This document shows positions 25,488-34,188 of a stretch of 39,906 nt of DNA, piece after piece. The DNA is taken from assembly GCF_000981035.1 (NCBI RefSeq), contig NZ_LAYJ01000033.1, forward strand, positions 1 to 39,906. Reading direction: 5' to 3'. The DNA is from Christensenella hongkongensis. Its GTDB lineage: Bacteria > Bacillota > Clostridia > Christensenellales > Christensenellaceae. The notes under the pieces are model-generated. The model ran no database searches and was not told where the DNA came from. It saw only the letters and a list, made by a program, of their open reading frames with translations. Both the position numbers and the translations under genes were made by a program. The first letter of the stretch is position 1. The number at the start of each line of letters is the position of its first letter.

Positions 25488-28037
25488 TCAGACGATTTCA
25501 AAGCCATTGCGGCCATGTTCTTTTACAACATAGAGAGCTGTATCGGCCTTTTCATAAAGCATCATATAATCCTGCCCTTTTTGGGCAAAAGCAACCCCCA
25601 TGCTTAGCGTTGCGGCTTCTCCCTGCCCCAAAACAATATCTTTTTTTATTTCCCTGCGTAAAGCTTCGCATTTGTTTACAACCATATCCCTGTTACGGAC
25701 ATTTTTCATGAACGCAAGGAACTCATCCCCGCCCAGGCGGCCGACAATATCATCCTTACGAAATACCCTCTGGATAATATCCGCAACATTGATCAATACC
25801 TTATCTCCGGTATAATGCCCATATTTATCATTAATTCTCTTGAAATTGTCAATATCCATAACAAAAAGCGCGCCCGGCGTTTCTTCAGACGAATGCTGCA
25901 AATGCTCATTGATCAGCTTTTTGCAGGTCGCTCCATTATATATATTGGTCAGGCTATCGTTTTGTGCCTTCAACAAAAGGTCTTTCTTTTCTTCCCATTC
26001 CTTCTGGATATCCGATATTTTCCCAACTGTGAGCACATGCTTTCCATTGAAGTCAGAAATCACTTTTGCTGTAACGCGTATCCACCGCTTACTGCCGTCA
26101 GGGAGCATCATTTCCATATCCTCGACCATTTCATTTTTATTTCCATTTTCGAACGCACACATCATCTCCTGCGCCTTAGGCAAATGCTCCATGGTTTTGC
26201 TGTAATGCTCCGTTACCCGATCCACGTTAAAATATTTTGCACATTTTTCAGACAGCTTCAATACATCTTTGGTGTAGTCATACTCAAAAATATACTCGTT
26301 GGATAATTCCGCAAGCTGCAGATACCGCTCGTTTTCGATCATAAGTTTTCTGGAAAGCTTCATCCGCCGATTGAAATATACAATCAAAATAACGATTATA
26401 ACTGCGGCAAAGATACTGACAGACAAAACCGCCTCCCTTGGATTGGAATCCAGAAAAGCCGTCAGAGTAATCTTTTCCGGCTGCATAACGGTATTCTTGT
26501 TCATGATTTCGTTCATCGTCTCATCAGGAATATTGCGTACCGCTTTATTGATAATCGTTAATAAACTGACATCCGCAGGCTTGAGCACTCCAATACAGAC
26601 CTTCTCTGTCAAATCAGACTGCGGCACAAGGTACAGGTTTCCGTACTGCGATTGGTTGGCGTAATATTGAAAAATATGACCGTTACCATATGTATAGTCT
26701 GCATCGCCCTTTGCGACAGCCTGCAGGCAATCCTCCGGCGACCGGTAGCGTTGTACTTCGCTTGCATACTTTCCTTCATAGACAACACCATCCGGTAGAG
26801 CAAGCTTCTTGCCTTTGATATGATCGGAATCAACGTTTTTATTTACCGCCATAATAATCTGTGAAGTAAGATAAGGACGTGTAAGCGACAGTTCCTGCTC
26901 TTCCGCAGCATTGTAATCATAGTTTGCGCCCGCAATCACATCTATTTTCTTTTCCTGCATCATCTGCTGCAATTCATCATAGCTGCCAACTGGGACAAAC
27001 TCGAATTTGAGTCCAGTGCTTTCCGCAATATGATCGAATATATCTTTTGAAATTCCCTTTAGCTCACCCGTATTCTCTTCCATATACTGAATGGGCGCAC
27101 GCCCCAATGGAACTCCGACATAGATTACACCGGCCTGATCGATATATGCTTGTTCTTCATCAGAGAATATCAACGTATCGTTTTTTGTTTCAAAATACTT
27201 TTCATACAACGTTGTAGAAAAATATGGATCTGCTTCATTCACCCTTAAAATAGCTGAACTGATTTCATTGACAAGCTGTGAATTTCCTTTGGTCGTTATG
27301 AAGTAATAAGGCTTGGGAGAATATTTTGCGATTGCACGCGTCCCGTTCATCGGGCTCATGTCTACTCCCGGCACGGCGTCCACAGTGCCATTAGAAAGCA
27401 TTTCCATCATGCTTTGCTCGTCATCGCAATAAGTAATCTGTGGTGAAATACCATTCATTTCGCAGAATTGCTCGAGCGCTGCATTGTTGTTTTTCGCTTT
27501 TGACAGGAGCGCAATTTTTAAATCTTTTATCGATTGGTAATTTGCTTCATTAATTTTGGTGTTTTCCTGCAAAACATTAAGTGTGGAATATGCCGTTCCG
27601 TAGCTGTAGCCAGGATAATCATACACCTGCGCAAGCTCGTCGCTATATACAATTCCACCCATGATGTCAATCTCGCCTTTTCCAAGCATATCCAGCAATT
27701 TTGTAAGTTGTTCATCCAGTGTGCCTTCCACGGTAACAAATTCAAAATTCCAACCGTTATATTGCGCCATTTCCTGCAGGTATTCGTAGGTGTATCCTGA
27801 ATAGTTTCCATTTTCGTCGATTTCGGTCAGGCCCGTCTGCATCGGATACCCAACCCGCACTGTATTGTATTCGTTTTTATTCGCATATACCGCTTTTGGG
27901 AAGGCCGCAAAAAAAATACATACAACAATCAAACATATAAACACACGACAACAATTTTTGCTGTGGAAAATTCCTTTTGAACAATTCAAACCTGTTTCCT
28001 GATTTTTGCAGCTGCCATAAACAAACCAATCCCGCAA
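25488..28037 (-). CDS. Diguanylate cyclase with two periplasmic-type SBP domains and PAS
   Basis: A membrane receptor of about 849 aa. In order it has a signal/anchor segment (VFICLIVVCIFFAAFPKAVYA), two tandem SBP_bac_3-type solute-binding domains (residues ~59-287 and ~297-535), a membrane helix near residue 550 (SVSIFAAVIIVILIVYF), a PAS domain and a C-terminal GGDEF domain with intact GGDEF at 769-773 (RLGGDEFLAF). It should sense amino-acid-like or other small ligands outside and make cyclic di-GMP inside. I place the start at TTG 28037 behind AAGGGA, because the promoter -10 lies within what would be coding sequence for the longer frames. Upstream ATG codons (e.g. 28079) lack ribosome binding sites. 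No EAL or PilZ gene is near. Confidence 0.88.
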   Translation of the reverse strand: MRDWFVYGSCKNQETGLNCSKGIFHSKNCCRVFICLIVVCIFFAAFPKAVYANKNEYNTVRVGYPMQTGLTEIDENGNYSGYTYEYLQEMAQYNGWNFEFVTVEGTLDEQLTKLLDMLGKGEIDIMGGIVYSDELAQVYDYPGYSYGTAYSTLNVLQENTKINEANYQSIKDLKIALLSKAKNNNAALEQFCEMNGISPQITYCDDEQSMMEMLSNGTVDAVPGVDMSPMNGTRAIAKYSPKPYYFITTKGNSQLVNEISSAILRVNEADPYFSTTLYEKYFETKNDTLIFSDEEQAYIDQAGVIYVGVPLGRAPIQYMEENTGELKGISKDIFDHIAESTGLKFEFVPVGSYDELQQMMQEKKIDVIAGANYDYNAAEEQELSLTRPYLTSQIIMAVNKNVDSDHIKGKKLALPDGVVYEGKYASEVQRYRSPEDCLQAVAKGDADYTYGNGHIFQYYANQSQYGNLYLVPQSDLTEKVCIGVLKPADVSLLTIINKAVRNIPDETMNEIMNKNTVMQPEKITLTAFLDSNPREAVLSVSIFAAVIIVILIVYFNRRMKLSRKLMIENERYLQLAELSNEYIFEYDYTKDVLKLSEKCAKYFNVDRVTEHYSKTMEHLPKAQEMMCAFENGNKNEMVEDMEMMLPDGSKRWIRVTAKVISDFNGKHVLTVGKISDIQKEWEEKKDLLLKAQNDSLTNIYNGATCKKLINEHLQHSSEETPGALFVMDIDNFKRINDKYGHYTGDKVLINVADIIQRVFRKDDIVGRLGGDEFLAFMKNVRNRDMVVNKCEALRREIKKDIVLGQGEAATLSMGVAFAQKGQDYMMLYEKADTALYVVKEHGRNGFEIV

Positions 28038-28064
28038 ATATCTTCCCTTATCAATAATGCTATA

Positions 28065-28093
28065 ATTATACTCCTTCATTACACAGAAGGCAA
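28065..28093 (-). promoter_or_regulatory. Promoter of the dual-SBP GGDEF gene
   Basis: TTGCCT-N17-TATAAT on the minus strand (-35 at 28088-28093, -10 at 28065-28070). The resulting start site is about 20 bases before the TTG codon at 28037. Confidence 0.55.
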
Positions 28094-28130
28094 TTTTATT
28101 GTATTTCGTTTTACATGGTTTCATCATATA

Positions 28131-28164
28131 AAAAAGACCAGCCTTCATTCGAAAGCCGGCCTTT
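28131..28164 (-). terminator. Terminator after the SEC-C gene
   Basis: AAAGGCCGGCTTTC-GAAT-GAAGGCTGGTCTTT on the minus strand, a 14-bp stem with a few G-U pairs, followed by T-rich sequence. It ends the tsaE-to-SEC-C operon. Confidence 0.85.
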
Positions 28165-28199
28165 GCTGCAGCTGCCACATCTGCTTGTAAAAACAAGGT

Positions 28200-28703
28200 C
28201 TATTTGTCTTTTCCACAGCATTTCTTATACTTTTTCCCACTGCCGCACGGACAAGGATCATTTCTTCCTACCGTTTTCTCACTTACGGCCTGTTTGGAAG
28301 CGCGCCATTCGCGCGTGATTTCATCACGCTTGTCTTTCGTCAAAACCTTATCCCACTGAGGAAGCGTATACAGCCATTTTGCTTTGGCGTCGTTCATATT
28401 AAAAAACAATTTTTCAAAATCGATATCCAGCTTGATTGGCGTATCTTCCTCCAGACTGTCGATATCGATTTCTTTTTTCAGGCTGGTGTTGATCCCGTCA
28501 ATAAAACCGCAAAATACAACCGGATCCATTTCGAATTGCCCGGCAACTTCTTTTTCCGTACCTTCATAGATTATGCTGGTATCATCCAGGATTTTTTCAT
28601 AGACGTCTGCTTCGGCGGCAAAGTAATCATCCCAGAATGCCTGCTGTTGCTGAGGCGTTTGCGCCATTTGCGCCAACTGCTTCCATTGTTCGTATAACGC
28701 CAT
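28200..28703 (-). CDS. SEC-C zinc-binding motif protein
   Basis: A 167-aa protein ending in the SEC-C motif [19 protein letters not shown], the zinc-binding element also found at the C-terminus of SecA. The N-terminal ~140 residues are helical and acidic ([19 protein letters not shown], then a [19 protein letters not shown] region) and do not match a family I can name. The stand-alone SEC-C motif often marks ribosome- or SecB-type interactions, but the function here is unknown. Its ribosome binding site (AAAGGAG) lies within the end of icd, and it starts 1 base after the icd stop, so the genes are coupled. Confidence 0.88.
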   Translation of the reverse strand: MALYEQWKQLAQMAQTPQQQQAFWDDYFAAEADVYEKILDDTSIIYEGTEKEVAGQFEMDPVVFCGFIDGINTSLKKEIDIDSLEEDTPIKLDIDFEKLFFNMNDAKAKWLYTLPQWDKVLTKDKRDEITREWRASKQAVSEKTVGRNDPCPCGSGKKYKKCCGKDK

Positions 28704-28704
28704 A

Positions 28705-29922
28705 TTACATGATCTCCTTTAGCTCTTGATCAAGTCGCGTTGCAACTTCTTTGATAAAACCATGGGTATTGACAACCTTTTTGTTTCCCTTTTCCCACAA
28801 AAGCGCAAGGTCTTTTGTCATAACGCCTTCCTCAATCGTACGGATCGATGCTTTATCAAGCGCATCTGCAAATTTTACAAGCGCATCGTTTTGATCCATC
28901 TCGCCGCGTTTTCTGAGCGCTCCGGACCATGCGAAAATTGTAGCCATTGAATTTGTAGATGTTTCTTCGCCGTCAAGGTGCTTGTAATAATGCCTTGTCA
29001 CAGTGCCGTGCGCAGCTTCGTATTCATAATTTCCATCAGGTGAAACGAGCACGGACGTCATCATTGCGAGGCTTCCAAACGCAGTCGCCACCATATCGCT
29101 CATGACATCGCCATCGTAATTCTTACATGCCCAGATATATCCGCCTTCAGAACGGATCACACGGGCTACCGCATCGTCAATCAGCGTATAGAAGTATTCA
29201 ATTCCCAGTTCATCGAACTTTTCTTTGTATTCCTCATCAAATATTTCCTGAAAGATATCTTTAAACGTGTGGTCATAGATTTTTGATATCGTATCCTTTG
29301 TCGCAAACCACAAGTCCTGTCTGGTATCGATCGCATAGTTGAAACAACTGCGTGCGAAACTGCTGATTGATTTGTCGGTATTATACATGCCCTGCGCTAC
29401 CCCGCCGCCTTCATATTCGAAAACGGGTAAACGCGTTTCTTTTCCATCCGTTGTAAAGATCATCTCAAATTTTGTATTTGCAGGCACGCGGTATTCCGTA
29501 TTACGGTATACGTCCCCGTACGCATGACGCGCAATAGTGATTGGTTTTTTCCAGGTTTTCACCGAAGGCGAAATACCATCGACTACGATTGGCGCGCGGA
29601 AAACTGTTCCGTCAAGAATCGCACGGATCGTCCCGTTTGGACTCTTGTACATTTCCTTCAATCCATATTCCTCAACACGCTGTGCGTTGGGCGTAATTGT
29701 TGCACATTTCACACCCACGCCATATTTCTTGATTGCATTCGCCGCATCATAGGTTACCTGATCGTTCGTTTCGTCGCGGTATTTAAGTCCAAGATCATAG
29801 TATTCTGTATTCAGGTCAATATAGGGAAGGATCAGATCCTGCTTGATCATATCCCATATAATTCTGGTCATCTCGTCTCCGTCCATTTCCACGAGGGGGA
29901 CGGGCATTTTGATTTTCTGCAT
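28705..29922 (-). CDS. icd: NADP-dependent isocitrate dehydrogenase (type II, eukaryote-like)
   Basis: A 405-aa enzyme that converts isocitrate to 2-oxoglutarate with NADP. The sequence is of the homodimeric type II class, close to the eukaryotic IDH1/2 form, not the E. coli type. It shows [49 protein letters not shown], the arginine region [14 protein letters not shown], the metal-binding [12 protein letters not shown] and the adenine-binding [13 protein letters not shown]. Length is typical. It follows rimI by 67 bases with a GGAGG site of its own and is followed directly by the SEC-C gene. It is likely a glutamate-biosynthesis enzyme; no other TCA genes are nearby. Confidence 0.96.
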   Translation of the reverse strand: MQKIKMPVPLVEMDGDEMTRIIWDMIKQDLILPYIDLNTEYYDLGLKYRDETNDQVTYDAANAIKKYGVGVKCATITPNAQRVEEYGLKEMYKSPNGTIRAILDGTVFRAPIVVDGISPSVKTWKKPITIARHAYGDVYRNTEYRVPANTKFEMIFTTDGKETRLPVFEYEGGGVAQGMYNTDKSISSFARSCFNYAIDTRQDLWFATKDTISKIYDHTFKDIFQEIFDEEYKEKFDELGIEYFYTLIDDAVARVIRSEGGYIWACKNYDGDVMSDMVATAFGSLAMMTSVLVSPDGNYEYEAAHGTVTRHYYKHLDGEETSTNSMATIFAWSGALRKRGEMDQNDALVKFADALDKASIRTIEEGVMTKDLALLWEKGNKKVVNTHGFIKEVATRLDQELKEIM

Positions 29923-29989
29923 CTATTTTCTTCCTCCTGTTCCTCTTCCAGTCATTTATTGTTTGCGTCTCCGCATGGTATACTTATAA

Positions 29990-30475
29990 TTACTGGCCTA
30001 CGCTGGTTTCAAGCCCCGGCCCACGCTCTGTCCACATTACATACGCGTCCTCGCCATTGTTGGAATAATAGCGCTTACGGATACCGTGAACGGAAAAACC
30101 ACATTTTTTATAAAGCTTCATAGCCGTTTTATTTGAGACGCGCACCTCGAGCGACATAGCATCCGCCCCAAACTCCTTGGATACCTCGATCAATTCCTGC
30201 ATCAGCCGGTATCCATAACCTGCTCCGCGATACTCAGGCAAAATACATACGTTTGTGATATGCGCCTCGTCAAAAATGATCCACATTCCACCATAACCAA
30301 TGATCCTGCCGTCCTTTTCCACGACAAGGTAAACCGTGTTGTCATTTTCAATAATATCGTCGTACAGCATCGCGTAAGACCATGGCAAATCAAAGCTGCT
30401 GTTCTCACAATAATGGATGTCTTCCAGGTCTTCCCTTCGCGCGCGCCGAATGACAATGTCCTTCAGTTCTCTCAA
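29990..30475 (-). CDS. rimI: Ribosomal protein S18-alanine N-acetyltransferase (RimI-like)
   Basis: A 161-aa GNAT acetyltransferase. The acetyl-CoA loop is YRGAGYGYRLMQELIEVS and the C-terminal NKTAMKLYKKCGFSVHGIRK and YYSNNGEDAYVM motifs are typical of RimI. It is assigned rimI because it overlaps tsaB by 4 bases in the conserved tsaE-tsaB-rimI order. RimI acetylates the N-terminal alanine of ribosomal protein S18, but homologues can have other substrates. Confidence 0.92.
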   Translation of the reverse strand: MRELKDIVIRRARREDLEDIHYCENSSFDLPWSYAMLYDDIIENDNTVYLVVEKDGRIIGYGGMWIIFDEAHITNVCILPEYRGAGYGYRLMQELIEVSKEFGADAMSLEVRVSNKTAMKLYKKCGFSVHGIRKRYYSNNGEDAYVMWTERGPGLETSVGQ

Positions 30476-31152
30476 TTTCTTTCCTTCCTTAACCGTTCCG
30501 CCTGACTTTCTCTCAGGTAATGGGGCTTTAGTCCATCATAAAAAAGCAGGTTTCCCTTCAAGCTTTCCTCATAAGCAATCTCGCATACAGAAGAAGCGCG
30601 CTGCATAATAAACTGCGGCGGTAAAAAAACGCTGTCCGGATGCTCCCTGCGAATTATCTCGTCAAAATTCAAGGCGGCGTCGCCTGCAAATACAACACGC
30701 TCATCCGGCAAAAGCTCCGTCAAAAGCTTATGCAGCGAAACCGCACATTCCGGCACAACTACCTTGTCCCCCTGTTTTGCAAGCGTATATACCTCGCCCC
30801 TGCGGGCGTCCATCACCGCGCATACAATACTGCCAAAACGTCCTGCGTTTTTAATCAGCGCTTCAAGCGTATTGACCGCAACCGCAGGTTTTCCAGCGGC
30901 ATGAGCCATTGCCGCGCAGGCAGCTACGCCAATCCGTATTCCCGTGAATGAACCGGGCCCTGCCGCAACAGCAAAAACGTCTATATCATTTACTTCGCAT
31001 TCCGCATCGGCAAGCACATTATTCACAGCCGTCATCAATGTTCTTGAATGCTTTTTTCCCGTATTGATATACACTTCGGAAAGCAATATACCATCCTCGC
31101 TTACAGCTGTAGAAAGCGTATTTCCCGTTGTATCGATTCCTAAAACCCTCAT
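30472..31152 (-). CDS. tsaB: tRNA t6A modification protein TsaB
   Basis: A 226-aa TsaB homologue of the ASKHA fold. Marks are VLGIDTTGNTLSTAVSEDG, YINTGKKHSRTLMTAVNNVL and the VAAGPGSFTGIRIGVAACAA loop. With TsaC, TsaD and TsaE it makes the t6A37 modification of ANN-decoding tRNAs. It overlaps tsaE and rimI by 4 bases each. tsaD is not in this window. Confidence 0.96.
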   Translation of the reverse strand: MRVLGIDTTGNTLSTAVSEDGILLSEVYINTGKKHSRTLMTAVNNVLADAECEVNDIDVFAVAAGPGSFTGIRIGVAACAAMAHAAGKPAVAVNTLEALIKNAGRFGSIVCAVMDARRGEVYTLAKQGDKVVVPECAVSLHKLLTELLPDERVVFAGDAALNFDEIIRREHPDSVFLPPQFIMQRASSVCEIAYEESLKGNLLFYDGLKPHYLRESQAERLRKERN

Positions 31153-31574
31153 GCCGCTACCTCTTCAACCACGATTCTTCGCTCATGATCGCTGATCCGT
31201 TCAATGGTGATATCCAGCCGCTTTTCAGGGAGCGCGTCCGGGATGAGATTCGCCCATTCACATACGCATATGCCATCCCCTTCAGCATAATCGTCAAAGC
31301 CAATCTCGAATAATTCGTCCTCGTCTGCAATGCGGTACACGTCAAGGTGATAGAGCGGCAGCTTCCCGCTTTCATACGCCCTCAGAATTGTAAATGTAGG
31401 GCTTACAATATTTTCTGATACGCCGAGCCCTTCCGCAAGCCCTTTCACAAATGCTGTCTTGCCCACGCCAAGATCTCCATAAACGGCAAGAAAGCTGCCC
31501 TTACCCAGATGGAAAGCCAGCTTTTTTGCAATTTCTTTTGTATTTTGCTCACTGTCACTGAAATATTCCTGCAT
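31149..31574 (-). CDS. tsaE: tRNA t6A modification ATPase TsaE
   Basis: A 141-aa P-loop ATPase. Walker A is VYGDLGVGKTAFVKGLAEGL, followed by VSPTFTILRAYESG and the LYHLDVYRIADEDELFEIGF motif. It is needed to reset the TsaBD complex in t6A synthesis. It is the first gene of the tsaE-tsaB-rimI-icd-SEC-C operon and has a promoter overlapped by a long inverted repeat. Confidence 0.96.
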   Translation of the reverse strand: MQEYFSDSEQNTKEIAKKLAFHLGKGSFLAVYGDLGVGKTAFVKGLAEGLGVSENIVSPTFTILRAYESGKLPLYHLDVYRIADEDELFEIGFDDYAEGDGICVCEWANLIPDALPEKRLDITIERISDHERRIVVEEVAA

Positions 31575-31607
31575 AAACGTCCGGTTTCCTTTTGCTTTTG
31601 GGCAACG

Positions 31608-31659
31608 TTCGCTAAAATCAAATTTTGATAAAATATATCGCCTGTTATATTTTAGCGAA
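31608..31659. repeat. 11-bp inverted repeat in the tsaE leader
   Basis: TTCGCTAAAAT and ATTTTAGCGAA are perfect complements separated by 30 bases. The upstream arm overlaps the -10 of the tsaE promoter and the other lies in the 5' leader. It may be a two-site operator or an mRNA stem-loop. Confidence 0.5.
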
Positions 31660-31677
31660 AAAACGGCAATTATGCAA
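31649..31677 (-). promoter_or_regulatory. Promoter of the tsaE operon
   Basis: TTGCAT-N17-TAAAAT on the minus strand (-35 at 31672-31677, -10 at 31649-31654). The -10 is inside one arm of the 11-bp inverted repeat. Confidence 0.55.
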
Positions 31678-31708
31678 GTCGCATCAGTAATCTTCTCTGC
31701 TGCCTGTG

Positions 31709-32299
31709 TTACTCTTCAGCAGTGCACTGCTTTTTTGGCGGTGTTTCCGGAATCCGGAAAAGCTTTCCAACCGATTTATACAATGCAAACGTGATGGCTG
31801 CGTTGATACCCGCTTTGATCAGGTTGAACGGCAGGATCGCCGGTACAATCAAGGTCAGTACCTGTTCGCGCGGAACGCCCATAAAAATCGGCGTAATAAT
31901 AATATTCCACACGACCATCATCACCGTCCATACTGCCACGCCTACCGCAAGGGCGACAACCGCATTTTTTCTCGTTTTATTGCGTTTGTAGATATTACCT
32001 GCAACCAGCACAAACGATCCCGTCGCCACGATGTGCATCAATATTCCGATCACACCGGAAGACGCGCTTACTGTAAGCCCCTGTAAAACCGATACGATGA
32101 CCGTTAAAATAAAACCTACGCCCGGCCCAAATGCAAACGCCGTAATAAAAATCGGAATGTCTGCCGGATCGTATTCCAGAAAAGGAAGGAACATCGGTAT
32201 CCTGACCAGATACACAAGTACGATTGAGAGTGCCGCCATTACCGCGATTGAGGTAATGTTGCGCGTTGTAAATTTGGGTTTTTCTACGAGTGAATTCAT
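31709..32299 (-). CDS. ribU: Riboflavin ECF transporter S component
   Basis: A 196-aa membrane protein with about six helices, preceded by an FMN riboswitch, which makes riboflavin (or FMN precursors) the expected substrate. Family features are the start of helix 1 (ITSIAVMAALSIVLVYLVRI) followed by LPFLEYDPADIPIFITAFAFG, the DPADxP segment typical of RibU. The start MNSLVEKP follows GTGGAGGTATTACTT. It would bind riboflavin and dock with the EcfA/A'/T energising module encoded elsewhere. The riboswitch terminator in the leader should shut it off when FMN is high. Confidence 0.93.
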   Translation of the reverse strand: MNSLVEKPKFTTRNITSIAVMAALSIVLVYLVRIPMFLPFLEYDPADIPIFITAFAFGPGVGFILTVIVSVLQGLTVSASSGVIGILMHIVATGSFVLVAGNIYKRNKTRKNAVVALAVGVAVWTVMMVVWNIIITPIFMGVPREQVLTLIVPAILPFNLIKAGINAAITFALYKSVGKLFRIPETPPKKQCTAEE

Positions 32300-32313
32300 A
32301 AGTAATACCTCCA

Positions 32314-32349
32314 CAAAAAAATTTCCGTGAATAAATAATCCCCGGAAAT
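32314..32349 (-). terminator. Riboswitch expression-platform terminator
   Basis: ATTTCCG...CGGAAAT, 7-bp perfect arms, followed by seven T, lies between the FMN aptamer and the ribU ribosome binding site. It is the likely attenuator formed when FMN is bound. Confidence 0.75.
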
Positions 32350-32365
32350 CATATGTGACCATATT

Positions 32366-32480
32366 ATTCTTCTCTCATCCAGACTATAACTGTCGGCTAC
32401 GGAATCACACCGTATCGGCTCTTTTTCAAGAGTTCGCAGGCTATACTGCCGGTAGGGATTTACACCCTGCCCCGAAGATT
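32366..32480 (-). ncRNA. FMN riboswitch (RFN element)
   Basis: The minus strand carries the conserved RFN sequence: ATCTTCGGGGCAGGGTG, AATCCCTACCGGCAGTA, AGCCTGCGA, a variable hairpin (CTCTTGAAAAAGAG), GGTGTGATTCCGTAGCCGAC and AGTATAGTCTGGATGAGAG-type closing (here AGTTATAGTCTGGATGAGAG, then AAGAAT). These features match the established FMN aptamer. It controls ribU directly downstream. Confidence 0.97.
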
Positions 32481-32497
32481 TATTCACTTTTAATATG

Positions 32498-32526
32498 ATT
32501 ATATTCCTTTTAAAAGGCTCTGTCAA
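32498..32526 (-). promoter_or_regulatory. Consensus promoter of ribU
   Basis: TTGACA-N17-TATAAT on the minus strand, a full consensus sigma-A promoter (-35 at 32521-32526, -10 at 32498-32503). The spacer contains the palindrome CCTTTTAAAAGG. Transcription should begin about 10 bases before the aptamer. Confidence 0.88.
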
Positions 32527-32537
32527 CCACCGCTTAT

Positions 32538-32566
32538 TTGACAGTGAAACACTTTTTGTATAATAT
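32538..32566 (+). promoter_or_regulatory. Promoter of the AGCS symporter gene
   Basis: TTGACA at 32538-32543 is followed by TATAAT at 15-bp spacing or TAATAT at 17-bp spacing. It is arranged back to back with the ribU promoter; the two -35 boxes are 11 bp apart. Confidence 0.6.
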
Positions 32567-32613
32567 GAATAACGAACTTTATCCCTTAAATAAACAAACA
32601 GGAGTTTTTAGTT

Positions 32614-34035
32614 ATGACTTTCGCAGACATAATAAGCAAAGTCAACGATTTCGTGTGGGGACCGGTCATGCTTGTTCTCCTTGTGGGAACCGGTATTTTT
32701 TTGATGATCCGCCTGCGGTTCAAACCGATACGTAATTTAGGCTATGCGCTAAGGCAGGTTTTTTCAAGACACAGCCTTGGAAAAGGAGACAATGCCGACG
32801 CGGGAGATATTTCCCCGTTCCAGTCCCTTATGACAGCCCTGGCAGCTACAATCGGCACCGGCAACATCGTCGGCGTAGCGACCGCTATGACGCTCGGCGG
32901 CCCGGGCGCTTTGTTCTGGATGTGGATTTCCGCCCTTTTTGGCCTTGCTACCAAATACGGCGAATCCGTCCTTGCCGTTTTTTACCGCGAGAAGAACCAA
33001 AACGGCGAAATGTCCGGCGGGCCAATGTTTTCCATCAAAAACGGTTTTACAATCAAATGGCTTGGTACAATTCTTGCAGGAGCTTTTGCTGTTTTTGCTG
33101 TGATCGCTTCTTTTGGAATTGGAAACCTGACACAGATCAATTCCATTGCCGACGCAGTAAAAAACACATTTTCGATTCCCACCTGGATCACCGGGCTTGT
33201 GATTGCAGTACTCGTAGGGATTGTTCTTTTGGGTGGTATCCAGTCGATTGGAAAAGTATCTTCTAAAATTGTTCCTGTCATGGCAGTTTTTTATGGAGTT
33301 GGCTGCCTTATCATTATTATTATAAACGCAGGCAATATGTCCGCAGGTCTTTCGCAGATTATGGAAAGCGCATTTTCGCCAAATTCCATTCTGGGAGGCG
33401 TTGCAGGTTTTTCGTTTGCAACAGCCATGCGTTTTGGCGTTGCGCGCGGAGTCTTTTCCAACGAAGCCGGACTGGGCAGCGCGCCCATTGCCGCTGCTGC
33501 GGCCAAAACGGATCATCCAAGCCGTCAGGGATACATCAACATGACCGGAACCTTTTTTGATACGATCATCGTATGTACGCTGACCGGGCTTGCGATCGCC
33601 TGTTCCGGTGCGCTTGGCACGCTGGATGCAAATGGCGAACTTGTTACCGGGGCTTCCCTAACGATTACCGCTTTTACGAACACGCTTGGCCCGGTAGGCG
33701 GATATGTCGTAACGATTGGCCTTATCCTGTTTGCGTTTTCAACCATTCTGGGCTGGAGCTATTACGGTGAAAAGAGCCTTGAATACCTGGCGCGTTCCCC
33801 TAAAGCGCGTGTTGTTTACCGCTGTATTTTTGCAGCTGTTATTTTTATCGGCGCGATAACCACGCTTGAAATTGTGTGGGATTTTTCGGACACTGCTAAT
33901 GGACTGATGGCGATTCCCAATCTTATATGTCTGCTTGTACTGAGTAACGTAATTGTGAAACAGACAAATGATTTCGATGAAAAGTTCCTGAAGCGCGAAA
34001 AATTGATGCGAAAACAAAAAAAGCACCATATCTGA
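32614..34035 (+). CDS. Sodium:alanine symporter (AGCS family)
   Basis: A 473-aa multi-helix transporter of the alanine-or-glycine:cation symporter family. Typical motifs are the N-terminal helix VWGPVMLVLLVGTGIFLMI, SPFQSLMTALAATIGTGNIV, GGPGALFWMWISALFGLATK (the family GPGxxFWMW signature), GGPMFSIKNG and GVFSNEAGLGSAPIAAAA. It should import alanine or glycine with sodium. The start is behind CAGGAGTTTTTAGTT. It is followed by a terminator and is its own transcription unit, divergent from ribU. Confidence 0.95.
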   Translation: MTFADIISKVNDFVWGPVMLVLLVGTGIFLMIRLRFKPIRNLGYALRQVFSRHSLGKGDNADAGDISPFQSLMTALAATIGTGNIVGVATAMTLGGPGALFWMWISALFGLATKYGESVLAVFYREKNQNGEMSGGPMFSIKNGFTIKWLGTILAGAFAVFAVIASFGIGNLTQINSIADAVKNTFSIPTWITGLVIAVLVGIVLLGGIQSIGKVSSKIVPVMAVFYGVGCLIIIIINAGNMSAGLSQIMESAFSPNSILGGVAGFSFATAMRFGVARGVFSNEAGLGSAPIAAAAAKTDHPSRQGYINMTGTFFDTIIVCTLTGLAIACSGALGTLDANGELVTGASLTITAFTNTLGPVGGYVVTIGLILFAFSTILGWSYYGEKSLEYLARSPKARVVYRCIFAAVIFIGAITTLEIVWDFSDTANGLMAIPNLICLLVLSNVIVKQTNDFDEKFLKREKLMRKQKKHHI

Positions 34036-34045
34036 ATCCTGCCAC

Positions 34046-34080
34046 AAATCCTTTCCGTAAAATGATGGAAAGGATTTTTT
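34046..34080 (+). terminator. Terminator of the symporter gene
   Basis: AAATCCTTTCC-N10-GGAAAGGATTT followed by further T; an 11-bp perfect stem beginning 11 bases after the stop codon. Confidence 0.9.
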
Positions 34081-34103
34081 ATGATAACAAAAGCTGCTCT
34101 TCA

Positions 34104-34132
34104 TTGAAAATAAGGTGAAAATAGTTTATAAT
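34104..34132 (+). promoter_or_regulatory. Promoter of the secreted/membrane hypothetical gene
   Basis: TTGAAA-N17-TATAAT (-35 at 34104-34109, -10 at 34127-34132), about 57 bp before the TTG start. Confidence 0.7.
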
Positions 34133-34188
34133 GGGACAAAATTAAGTACCGTATCTTGACCTTAAGGAAATCACACGGAGGTTTTGTT

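Noticed and set aside
31718-31731. 14-bp perfect palindrome AGCAGTGCACTGCT followed by T-run
   Set aside because: It lies in the ribU coding end, has no room for a loop and no plus-strand gene to terminate.
32764-33516. 250-codon minus-strand open frame opposite the symporter gene
   Set aside because: Its Asn/Cys/Lys-rich composition is the mirror of a membrane-protein gene, and the plus-strand AGCS gene is clearly real.
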